Positions 27,006 through 37,885 of a stretch of 64,000 nucleotides of DNA are shown one piece after another; position 1 is the stretch's first letter, and each line of letters opens with the position of its first letter. Source of the DNA: Temnopleurus reevesii (Eukaryota; Echinodermata; Echinoidea; Temnopleuroida; Temnopleuridae); contig BQKZ01002453.1 of the NCBI GenBank assembly GCA_036244855.1, positions 1 to 64,000 on the forward strand, written 5' to 3'. Below the pieces are notes generated by a model. It did no database searches. It saw only the letters and a list, made by a program, of their open reading frames with translations, and was not told the origin of the DNA. A program made the position numbers and the translations under genes.

Positions 27006-27500
27006 GGGCAACGAGAATGTATTCCAAGATTCCGTTGGTATAAGGCGATTGATATTCATTTCTGTTATCTTTTGCTTAGAAAAGGTTGAATTTTTTGTTT
27101 GCTTGCATTTGGAAAGTATGTATGCGTGATGAAAAAAAAACCCACCAGTATTTGATATATTTGGGAAGGGATGCATATATTATTCTAGACAATTAACAGA
27201 GTGACATAATCCAGGATATTTGAGCTGTATATATCGTAAAGTAATTCCCAGAGTTTTTTTAAAGTTTTTATATCGAGATAGAAATGACAACGATAACCAA
27301 GTCTAAAGATCAAATGCGAAAAATAAAAAAAACATTGAAAGAAACTTGAGGGGAAAGTCAATGTAAGGAGAATACAAGATTCATGTAATGAGTGCATGGT
27401 GTATCTACCTCAGTGTTTTCTTTCCAAAACCTCGTTGCGCTAAGTGCACGCGGTGTGATTTATTTCGGCGCCTCAGTATCCTTCTGAAATCAAACGATCT

Positions 27501-27629
27501 GGGGCCCGTAACATAAAAGAAAATCAATCAATTTTGCGATCAATCGCAAACTTTGATACATGATTTCCCATAGACTTGCGATTGATTTCAATCGTACGAT
27601 TGATTAGAAATCCTTATGTTACGGGCCCC
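27501..27629. mobile_element. Short inverted-repeat element, GGGGCCCGTAACATAA ends, copy A
   Basis: The element is 129 bp. The left end GGGGCCCGTAACATAA is repeated, reversed, at the right end (TTATGTTACGGGCCCC). The inner part is rich in GATTGATT/AATCAATC and can fold fully. No target duplication is obvious. Related copies lie at 32769-32897 and from 33026. Confidence 0.7.
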
Positions 27630-29813
27630 TCCTTGTCTTTGGCATGTCGGTGTACGTAATATACTTTCTAATTCATATAAGTGCTTTTTAGTTCATGCCT
27701 TGTAAGGATTGTTGCAAGAAAAATGAGTATGAATATAGTTAATCATATCATTAATTGTTTTATAATCTTGATTATATTTGAATGGTTGAAGATTGACACA
27801 CTATAACACGCTGCGTACATGCCATTCACACATCAGCAGAATATCACCACGCTGGAAAAGGTGATGAGTAACAAATTGTGTTGACAACAACAATCAAATT
27901 ATTTCGTGAATAAACATTTTCCCAATAAAAAATGAAGGATTCTCATAATGGAGCAATATAAAAATAGTGTTTTGATTAGATTTTCATTTCAAATTTTCCC
28001 CGTGCTTGTGGGAGACAAAGCCGTTTAAACCAGACAGCAACAGCGAGAATGACATTGTAGTGGAAATCTGCTGTGGTAAATGTTATTATTATTTTTTTTT
28101 ACTCTTTTAGGTTATGTCTTTAGAAATAAAGTACTTATTTAGAAATGGTTAACAAACGATCAAATCTTTCGAGGAGAGCATCATTCGATCGGTTATTTAT
28201 AAAGGGTATGTGAAAAATCATTTGGGATGTCAAGTTTGTAAGAGTGATGATCATGGGCTTGAGGATCGAGAGAGTCATCTCGTCTAGACTCCAAGACTAA
28301 TTTTATTTCAAACCCAGTCCCCGTTGATGGGGAGATCTCTAAATGGTATATGATCGATTAGAAATAGCGGGAAACCTCCCTCAACCCTTCACCCATGAAA
28401 ACTAATTTCATTTTAAATTGGCGTAACTAACACCAGCACTTGCCGTTAATGAATGGCAAGCGAGCCAATTACCCCCACTATGAGAAGCGCCACCGCCTTC
28501 GTTTAGATGTATTTTTTAATAATATCTCCTGTCGTATCTTCACCAGTACCAAGACTTTATATATTTTTGGGGTAGAAAACACTTTTGAAAACAGCTATTT
28601 AATGATTTTGAACAGGCATTGTTAACAATGTTAAGTTTCTTATGCAACAGTTTATCATATTTGTATTCTAGCCCCACCATGGAAAATTAATTGGAAACCC
28701 ATTGATGAATTCGCAATGTAAATTTTGTGCGGGCTGAACTCAGCAGTGTCAGAGTATAATGTTTTTAGGCATTTTTGTAACGTTTTCTTTTGTTTTTATT
28801 ATTATTAATGACTATTTTTCTGTCGTTCTAATAGTTATTGCTTGTTGTTTGCTTGCTGTTTACACCAATGTACATTATCTCTTTTGATCTTCTATTACAT
28901 TCAAAAGGGACTCACACACGTATGGCTCCCTCCCCCACTCCCCCTCTCTCTCTTTTGACCAAATCACACGTAAGCTTAAATCAATTAATATATACGTGAT
29001 CAAAAATTAAATAATAATTACGTTCATTTTTTATCAATCTGCTCGATATAAGTACATTGAAAAATGAACGGAACAAAATAAGATACAAACGGACAGAAGG
29101 TTTTCTTTGACGATAACAAACCCATCAGAATAAAAGAGCAAACATAAATTCATTGTGATGGACAACCGACCTCTCCTCCACTCATCAATTTCTCCCTTCT
29201 GTTGTTTGAACAATCAAGAAATTTCCCCGGTCAAGTTTGTCGACAAACGAAAGCGAAAGAGATGTTTTCTTTGGCGCGATGCTTTAAATGTAATTACTTG
29301 CATTGCCTGCACAAACACTAGTAGGTGGGACCGCCGATGGAGCTGTGGAAAGATTTCTCCTCATTACTGATTAATAGTTTGGAGAGAAATTTGAATGTTG
29401 GAATTTAAGAGAGAGAAAAAAACCTGAGTCAGTTGTCTAGGACGAATGTACGCTATAATCAAAATCAATTTAATTGGAGATTCTATATGAGGAAATCCTA
29501 TTTTTATAAGAAATAGCTAAATATAAGACAATTAACATTGTGCTTTGTCCATGAAGTAAAATGGCATCGATTTGGTCCGAAGTTTGCAAGTTGTCTGGTT
29601 ATAAAGTGGAAATAGATCTGATGGGGTCTTTAAATTAAGGGTTCGAGTAAAGCCACGAATGAATAGAAAATTCATTAGTCTAGCTCTAATCATCATTCAT
29701 ATACATTACACAATTATATTTACATCTACTCAACGAACGACCACTCACCACATTCACATTTTGATACATTCAAGTATCAACGACGTTAGAGATTGGATAA
29801 AAAGATGGGTCCC

Positions 29814-30010
29814 AATTATTTCTGAATGATTTCATTCATTGGCCTCGCATGTATGGGCTTTTCCAATCTTCGCCATATTGTCTTCTTTTATAAACGATAG
29901 TAGATAAGATGAAAAAAAGATAATTATTTCTGAATAATTTCATTTATTTGCCTTGCTTGCATGGGCCTTTCGAATGTTCGCCCTATTGTCTTCTTTTACA
30001 AACAATGACC
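29814..30010. repeat. Tandem duplication, two units of about 109 bp
   Basis: AATTATTTCTGAATGATTTC, TGTATGGGCTTTTCCAATC and ATTGTCTTCTTTTATAAACG recur as AATTATTTCTGAATAATTTC, TGCATGGGCCTTTCGAATG and ATTGTCTTCTTTTACAAACA. Confidence 0.65.
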
Positions 30011-30534
30011 AGCTCATTAGGAAAATGAAATAATTCATCTGGCTGGAGTGGCTGGACTCAGTCATTCGATTAAGATCTCAAGGATTATGTGTTTTCCCTC
30101 AGATCCACTGAGGATGCGGGTTATTTCCTCGACATCTTCCTCTGGTCTGCAGTGCCGAGGTTCAGGGGTGTAAACAACAAGGAGGGGAGAGGGAGAGGCT
30201 TACCCAAGCTGCCAAGATGTCTATACTAGCTATAAATCTTCTTCATTTTTATGCGCAAGCTTGATAATTATACCTTATTAGAACAAGGGTCAATTACCCC
30301 TTCCCCGTATGAATAATTTTCCAACTATTTAGAGAAAAATAGGTCAACAAAAAAGGATTTTGTTGTCATACGCATTAAATTCTTTAAACAGCACTCTGGC
30401 TGCCATTTCAGTCCTTTCACAAAGGGTACCGGCTCGAGCCTTGACAGGGGTAACGTGTGGGCAACTTTTAGTTTGCACCCCCTTTTCATAAAAGCGCAAT
30501 ATTAAAAGAAACCATGTATATACATGTATTTGAA

Positions 30535-30650
30535 AAATGTTGTAGTTGTGAGGTTTGAACCGCACCGTGAAGGGTTCCTTCATTCCAAGGCAGGCAGTTA
30601 AACCGAAGCTGCTGGCTGATTTCGACCAAGAAATATCAAACATGGACTCC
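30535..30650 (-). repeat. tRNA-derived SINE-like fragment, reverse orientation
   Basis: On the minus strand: AGCTTCGGTTTAACTGCC, CCTTGGAATGAAGGAACCC and GGTTCAAACCTCAC (box B). It shares the TTGGAATGA word with the copies near 9.7-9.95 kb and lies tail to tail with the 30740 copy, mirroring that arrangement. Confidence 0.45.
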
Positions 30651-30739
30651 GATCCGTCAACGGTGAAAATTCATTTCCCATGAAAATATGTGAAAGTATT
30701 CGCTCGTATAGAGACAATTCTAATGACACAATGTTCCTC

Positions 30740-30935
30740 ACTCACTGCCGATACACAGCTCAGTCGGTAAATCGTCCGCCCTAGAATGAGGCGAGCCTTC
30801 ATGGCATGCATGCCACGGGTTCGATCCCACAGCTGCCGCCATTTCAAAATATTTCGTAAAATCTTGCACAGTGAGGAAAAAGAGAAATATTTCATTTTCC
30901 TGAAAGAAATGCAATATGCACCTTCTTTTTAAGTG
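30740..30935 (+). repeat. tRNA-derived SINE-like sequence
   Basis: Box-A-like ACACAGCTCAGTCGGTAAAT is followed by CCACGGGTTCGATCCCACAG (box B), then a tail with AAATATTTC and ATGCAATATGCACC. Same family as 9905-10110. Confidence 0.55.
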
Positions 30936-31321
30936 CGCATAATACAATCCATGTATCTTCCAAGTAATTGATTGAATTCTACTCTTACTCACTTGAGTCG
31001 TCAATGAAATTTTCAATCCATTACGTCAGCTACGTTGCTGTTTTTCAGCTCAATTAGTGAGTTAACTTGAGGTGACAATGATCATTAGTCGTTCTTGAAA
31101 AGGGAGATGTTTTAACGTCACTTAGTTTCTGAGAAAATCTTGAACAGATCGAAAGCTATGTTCTTTTTTTTAGTTGCCACGCATGAATCCAAAAGGAAAA
31201 AAAATACATAAAAATGATGATAATAATAATAATAATAATTATATAACAATAATAATAGTTCTTATGTATCGCCTAAAACTGACTTTGTTCGAGCGTCTCT
31301 AATAAGCGCTCTACAGTTTAA

Positions 31322-32079
31322 CCCTATTCCAACTGGGGGGGGGGGGACAAATTTTGTGATCGCGCCGCCGCGCAAATATTTTTCACCGCGAGACTCGCTG
31401 ACTTTTTACTTTCAAGTCTTGCGCAACTTTTGAGACTACTTTCGCGAAAATCGGGCGTATGGTTACGTCGTCGCGCCACTTTCTGTACATGCATGTCAGA
31501 CCGAAAATCGCTCAAAAACGTGATTTTGTGTACAAAGTCAATGTAAATTGGGATTTCAGTCTGAATTCATAAAAATGTAGTTATTTTCAATTTTATGGCT
31601 TATAATTAATTCATTTTAGCATAAATATACTTCAAAAAAGTTCTGCAATAAATTTCATCCAAAAAACAATAGAAAACAAAAGGTAAAAAAAACAATGAAA
31701 TACATAAGAAATTCATAAAACAATAAAAAAAAAACATAAGAAATATCTGGTCACACCAAATTTTTTTTCCAGGTAGTATTGTGAGGAATAATATGGAGAA
31801 TATTCACACCAAAAATGAGCTTTCTAGGAGCTTCAATGAGTGAAATAGAACAGAAAATAAGATTTCATGCATAAATTTGCATAATTAATTAATTAAAAAT
31901 AGAAATCATAAACTTTCAGAAAATTAAACTATACAGTCATATAGTTTACACTCTACACTATGCGCGTGCAAAATTTTGCGGCGATCGCGCGATCCACGGC
32001 CGAGATCTGAAGGGGGGGGGAAAAATTAACCCCCCCCCCCAGTATAAACTTGGTCTGAAAAAGCCCAGTTAAAATAGGG
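31322..32079. mobile_element. 758-bp inverted-repeat element with TTAA flanks and CCCTATT ends
   Basis: TTAA lies at 31318-31321 and 32080-32083. The left end is CCCTATTCCAACTGGG and the right end, reversed, is CCCTATTTTAACTGGG. CCC-starting ends beside TTAA are the piggyBac pattern. Each side has a long G or C tract just inside the end. GATCGCGCCGCCGCGC on the left pairs with GCGGCGATCGCGCGATC on the right. The centre is AT-rich with no gene. It interrupts a SINE-like repeat. Confidence 0.75.
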
Positions 32080-32099
32080 TTAACATGATTGCCTTAGAT

Positions 32100-32245
32100 T
32101 CTAGAAGTGCAGCTGTAAGCAGCGCGCAGGATTTCAATGTACCCATTCAACTCACCTGGGTCAAGTGCAGCAGAAAGTGGATGAATATTTTGCTGACGGA
32201 AATTAACGTCACGGATGGGATTCGAACCTACGACCCTCGAGTGGA
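32100..32245. repeat. SINE-like repeat with CACCTGGGT block and box-B-like end
   Basis: CCATTCAACTCACCTGGGTC, GCAGAAAGTGGATGAAT, TTGCTGACGGAAATTAACGT and GGGATTCGAACCTACGACC (box-B-like) follow in order. A partial copy lies at 37797-37885. The 758-bp TTAA element sits directly upstream of it, probably inside the same repeat. Confidence 0.5.
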
Positions 32246-32768
32246 AAGGAGAGAGTCGTAATAATTACATTAAGATGCTTCAGCAGAGTCTATCTGACTC
32301 CTTTTACCGTCTTCACGTCATAGATTATCTCGGATTGTGGGACTACTTTTTTTTTATATGCTTCCGTAGAAATTTCTTTTCCTTTATTTTCTACAATAAC
32401 AGAAAATAATTTACAAGAATTCAAATTGATACAGTGTCATGAAATGCACATCTTTAACGATAGTAGAATATAGAAATATAATGTGTTTCTAAGAAGATGA
32501 CTTTGTTTACAAAAAAAGAAATAAAAACGATGTTGTCTGCCGGGCAAATTTATTAAACCTGACACAGGTAGATACATAGGTCCAAGGGCATATAGACTAG
32601 GTGCATAGGTGATGTAGAACAGAAATCGATGCTAAGGCGGGAGTTACTACGAAGTGTATCTGGTCAAACAAAGTACAAGGGCATCATTTGGGTGCAAAGT
32701 GACAATGCGATAAAGAGCTGTCGATGCGCTTCGTCGACCAAGGATCTTAGGGAAGGCAGTATCGTACA

Positions 32769-32897
32769 TGGGGTCTGTAACATAAAAGATGCAATTAAAC
32801 TTACGATAAATATTAATCGTAAATATATGGCAAAAGGTGTACAAAAAAGATACGATTAATTGCAAAATTAATCGTACCTCTTTATGTAACAGGGACA
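32769..32897. mobile_element. Short inverted-repeat element, copy B of the GTAACATAA family
   Basis: The left end reads GGGGTCTGTAACATAAAAGA and the right end TTTATGTAACAGGGAC, the reverse of CTGTAACATAAA. The inside holds inverted ACGATTAAT/ATTAATCGT words as in copy A. It is more diverged than copy A. Confidence 0.6.
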
Positions 32898-33025
32898 TGG
32901 TCTGGTGTTCATGACGTCGCGTGGGCACTGCATCATCCGTGATGAGAAATAATGAATTTGGCGTGTATTTAAGTAAATCAATATGATGATGTTTTTATAA
33001 AAAAAAATTGTATCATATCATATCA

Positions 33026-33125
33026 TGGGCCTGTAACATAAAAGAGATAAGATGAATTAAAAATCAATCGTATCTTATATGGTAAACGATTTACCATAGA
33101 CTTATAGTCATGGTAAGTTTAATTG
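33026..33125. mobile_element. Partial copy C of the GTAACATAA family
   Basis: The left end GGGCCTGTAACATAAAAGA and inner AATCAATCGTATC resemble copies A and B. The right inverted end is missing or diverged past recognition. It lies about 130 bases from copy B. Confidence 0.45.
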
Positions 33126-33464
33126 CATACATTTATTTGCCTATTCATAACTAACATTTGATTGGAAATGATAGCCCCTTTTGCAAATAAGCTCTTCATA
33201 AATTATGTAGGCATACATGTTGCGTTTTGGCGGATTTACTAAAAGATGCAAATATTATGCATATTTTATACACCAAGGTAGCTCACGATAACCTGACCGC
33301 TTGCCCGAAGATTGTCCGTCATGGTAACAAGTGCTGGTTGCAAACTAGATTCCAAGTATTGTAGTTTAACTGTTACTAATAGAAGCGTGCATACATTTGA
33401 ACGTATTATTATAAACATAAGCAACTCCATGAAGATAATGATGCGACATCTAGAACAACATTGG

Positions 33465-33765
33465 CACCACAACTGGTATCGAATTGGTGCCAATGTCGTT
33501 CTTTCGATACCGATTATGGTACCAATGTCGCTCTTTCGATACCGATTATGGTACCAATGTCGTTTTTTTGATACCGATTATGGTACCAATGTCGTTTTTT
33601 TGATACCGATTATGGTACCAATGTCGTTCTTTCAATACCGATTGTGGTGCCAATGTCGTTCTTTCAATACCGATTGTGGTGCCAATGTCGTTCTTTCGGT
33701 ACCGATTGTGGTGCCAATGTTGTTCTTTCGATACTGATTGTGGTTCCAATGTCGTTCTACATTTG
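33465..33765. repeat. 32-bp minisatellite, about nine units
   Basis: The unit TTTCGATACCGATTATGG plus TACCAATGTCGTTC is repeated head to tail. Early units read GATTATGGTACC and later ones GATTGTGGTGCC, so two sub-families lie side by side. As 32 is not a multiple of three the frame rotates, and long chance open frames appear on both strands. Confidence 0.8.
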
Positions 33766-34554
33766 GTATCATTGTCTTCATGGAGCTGCACAAAATTTGG
33801 CCCCCAGACGAAGATGAAAACATTGGCCCAGCTCAATGTTTTCATCTAACCCGAGGACTCTGAACTCACGATATGGACCTGACCTGGACCCACTCGGCAA
33901 GCACGCCATCTGGTCGGGGCACACGACACCTAGCAATGGTGTGCTCGTGGGATCGCATGGGTTTTGACACGTCGCAAGGGTTGATCGAAGGCCAAAGCTT
34001 CCACGATCAATCAGCAGTTTCCCAGCGAAAAAAAACCTTAGGTCTTTGGATCGATAAGTAGAGAAGGCCACTCACTGATCACGCTTTCCATGACATAAAC
34101 AAAAGGAACCTGGTCGCGACAACTCAAACTACAAATCTGAAGCAAAAACTCTCTCACGGTTCCCACCACGATACACCGCAAGTTCTTCAGTGTAGCAAAA
34201 TCAAAGCAGGCCTTTTACTATTATTTAAGCTGAGATTGATCTTCATAATCAGAGATCCTTAAGATTATAAAAGAATACTAAATTGCGTATTATCACTCAA
34301 ATCGGCCAGTTTACTCAATGAAGTCAAATGTACAACGTTATTATACATGTGCTATATCACAAAGAAATATTTTATCTACTCTAAATGCATTTTATACCTA
34401 AAGGATGTGGAATATTCATCATCACACAATATGAGTCATTTGCATACATCTCAAATAAAAGGACAATATCAAAATTATCATTTTCTTAAATGTATTATCT
34501 GAAGGAGACATGCGTATTTAAGCAGTAAAACCTCTTTTTCAGTCTAATTGAAAA

Positions 34555-34690
34555 ATTAAAGGTATAGATATGTAATTGTCAGGACAAAGAAGTTGGTGTG
34601 AAACAAGCTGACGTATTTACAAATAGCTTTACATGCATAAATATAAGTTTGCACAAAATTTCGATATTATTCTCGCACTTATTCTGGTAT
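34555..34690. repeat. Dispersed repeat, second copy of the AAGGTATAGAT block
   Basis: AAAGGTATAGATATGTAATTG, GGTGTGAAACAAGCTGACG and GCTTTACATGCATAAATAT line up in order with 18729-18835. Same orientation, diverged. Confidence 0.5.
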
Positions 34691-34777
34691 AATCTAGATT
34701 GAATGTGACAAACAAAAGCCCTAACGATCACCATTTCGTCCCGCTGAAATACGTAAATAAAGGAAGACGATCTTTAA

Positions 34778-35271
34778 AGGGAAACCAACCCCTGGAATTA
34801 TCGTGCTCTCATTGAATAAAGAAAAATCAATGAACAAACTCTGATAATTTGAGCAAAATCGGACAACTCCTCATTCACTCTGTATACAAAACTTCACATT
34901 TTCTCCTTTTTTTTTCGGAAAGTCAACAAAATGTCAATTTTCGGTTGGGGTGTAGCATTTCTGTATTGATTCCGCATGTATTTTGAGAAGATGCATGCTG
35001 CAACCTTCCTCTAAATTTTACATTGATCCATTTTAAAAATTCTATGTACAAAGTGAATCATTGAGGAGTAGTCCGACATGACGTCACAGATTCCGTCGGT
35101 GTTGCCGATCGCACGGATCCCTATGAGCGTCAGTGATCGTCAAATCTCTGTGAATTTGAAAATTCATAACTTTTGAAAATATTGTTCAATTTTGCTCAAA
35201 GTTTTACAGTTTGTTCATCTGATTTTTCTTCATTCAATGATAGCACGATAATTCCAGGGGTTGGTTCCCCT
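34778..35271. mobile_element. TTAA-flanked inverted-repeat element, copy 2 (494 bp)
   Basis: This is the same family as 21182-21768, with TTAA at 34774-34777 and 35272-35275. The ends read AGGGAAACCAACCCCTGGAA and, reversed, AGGGGAACCAACCCCTGGAA, and pair for about 90 bases with few mismatches. The ends are less diverged than in copy 1. It has no coding capacity. The inner part shares the CAACTCCTCATTC and GTCACAGATTCCGTCG blocks with copy 1. Confidence 0.85.
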
Positions 35272-37796
35272 TTAAATAGGAAAATGTTTGGTATTCTAAT
35301 GGTTTCATATAGCAGTATACCTTTCAGATATACGCTCACTCTATAGGAAAATGGGGAAATCCAAAACGTATAAAAAGATGATCGAATAATATAATCATAT
35401 GAATGCTCTGAATGTAATAATGATAATAATCAATTTACAAATGTGTTATCAACTTCTGTCAAAACCCGATATACGCATTGATGACGCAGGTCTAATCCAG
35501 GGACCTAAAGCCTAAATAAACTTTCATGGGAAAAGGGGAAATCTGGTACAATCATACCATAAAATCGATTAGATTGTTTACTCTCTCGTATGGAAAACGT
35601 AGTGGAATCCATACATGAGCTTCACTTTCTATATTGAAATTAGCATTATAATGAATATTCTAACTGCATGATTATAATGGAAGTAAATGTGAATATGATT
35701 CATGTGAATTTATTGAAAATTAATTGAATGACTGAATGAATGAATAAACAAATGATTAAAGCCTCGCAACGTCCGTGTAAGCTTTGTTCTTTTCCTTTTA
35801 GGGTGTTTTGGGTTTGTCCACAGTGGGTTTTCAAAATGGGTGGACGGAGGATTTAGGATGAGGGACAGTATGAAACGAGTGCGCACTTAATGTACGCATT
35901 AAATGACAGTGTGCAACCGATATGCGCAGCTGATATACGCATCATTGGTTGCGCACTCGATTTTTTAATCGTCCACAAGCTTTTGTCCACTAATTTTGAA
36001 AACTTTTAAAACTCACTAATAATAGGGCGAATACACCGGACCCCGAATCAAGATGGCGGTTTCTCCGTTGCACAAAACTCATCATTGAAGACAACTAAAT
36101 TGATGACAGTGCATGTGAAACAGCCAATCACCATCAAGGATACCACAGAACTTTACTATGACTGACAAAGTTTTCATCAATGGCACATTTTATACCACGG
36201 GCTCTAGAATAACCAGATTAATGAATCAAATTTTCAAAAACTCCAAACTGAAACTCTTCTGACAAATGGTGACCCAAATAATCTTATCGCACCAAATCGG
36301 ATATCACAGATAGCTCTGTGAGTTATGAATATCCCTCTTTGTGTGTACTTGACCTCGAGTTCTGCTCGCTCTAGATACTTGCATGGGGTGTTGTCTTGCC
36401 TCCCTCCCATCTCAAGTCCAAAGCCTTTTAATCCCTCTATCGTAATCACTAAGCGCTGATAGATGATGATACCCCATACAAGATATCAAGCTCAGTCGAA
36501 CTTTATACCCTTCCTCCGCCTGGGAAAGATCATATCAATATCATATTGCATTTTAAGACCCATCTTTGTAGAGAATGGATGGGGGTGTAGTGTGTGCGAT
36601 TAGCATCACGTTCGTTTCCGTTTTGAAATCAAAGATTATCAAAATGAAATGAGTCGGTTCGTAATGAACTTCTCTCGTATTAATCCTGTGTATAATCACA
36701 TATCCATTTTATCAACTTAGATCTATATTATCCATGTCTTAAAGATAATCCTGACTTCCGAAAATGAGAGAAAATAAATAATTACAGTTTCGGACATAAA
36801 CTCATTTAGGTTTCATTAATGCGTAATATCTGACAAAGGTTTCTCATTTACAATGTCATATAACTGAGCAAATTAATATAAAAAGATTAATTCATTATCG
36901 CCAATTTATTTTTTAAGATGTAGTCTCGCCGAGCATTCTATTAATGTTTGAGAAAAGAGAATAAGCATTCAATTAATTGATATAATTACATAAAATGTCA
37001 TTATTCATATGTTTTTTGTTGATCGAAATAACGAGCATGGTGGCCCTAATCGAGAGACAACGTTAGCATGGTTAGAGTAAATGTAATTGGTCTGTTCCGA
37101 GTTAACCCCGTTTGTCCCGCTAAAGAGCAAAATACTTTTAGTGCTAAGCAAATCCTGGAGAGTAACATTTTCAATAACATTATGAACCACAAACCCACTC
37201 AGATTTGAAACCATAAAGAGTGCATGTATCAAACAAAGTTCATATGTTTTTGGCGCAGTCGCACACTTGCACGTTAATTTACGCCCTCTTCATTGACCTG
37301 CAATTTTTTGTGTGTGAAGCTTTATACAACCTTCGGCCGGTGCCTCAAAGTTGGTCACTCAAGCCAAACAATCAATCGCACGTGGAATTTTAAAAAAACC
37401 AAGAAGAGCTTTTCATCTCCCTTCGCACCAATTCTTTTTTCAATAAAATAGATGCAGCAGATACCGTCTTGCCCTGAGACCATCGCAGATGGTGTGAAGC
37501 CTTGATCAGGGGTGATGATGATGGAGATGACATACCATATGCTCAATTATCATCTTTGTATTCACCCCGGTCACGATGTCCGATCTGGACAGTGAGATGG
37601 ACAAGCGAAGAAGGACTGCATCAATGGAAGAAGGGTGCTCTCAAATACAGGGTGTCACAAAAAGATAAGGAGCAAAATCAAATCGAGAACCTGAACTATA
37701 GGGCTTTTGGTAAACAATCATGTGTGTTTCAAGAAAGGTTATGTAACATGGACACAACGTAAAGACGACATTGCGCAATTTTCTTATTAATCATGT

Positions 37797-37885
37797 TAAC
37801 CCTGTCACGTACCCACTCACCTCACCTGGGTAGAGTGGGGCAGAATGCGCATTACTTTATTGCTGAAGATAATTAATGTCATTAG
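37797..37885. repeat. Partial copy of the CACCTGGGT SINE-like repeat
   Basis: TACCCACTCACCTCACCTGG, GTGGGGCAGAATGCGCATTA and TATTGCTGAAGATAATTAAT match 32135-32215 in order. The tRNA-like end is absent. Confidence 0.45.

Noticed and set aside
26737..27176. Poly-Thr, poly-Val, poly-Leu and poly-Asn frames
   Set aside because: All frames of one trinucleotide repeat.
33465..33765. Repeat-protein gene from the 141-codon and 99-codon frames
   Set aside because: A 32-bp period rotates the frame, so frames on both strands are open by chance.
37797..37806. Acceptor plus GGT-TAA as an alternative last delta exon
   Set aside because: It would end ATEG and not ATEV, and is 7 kb from exon 9; the site at 42869 fits better.
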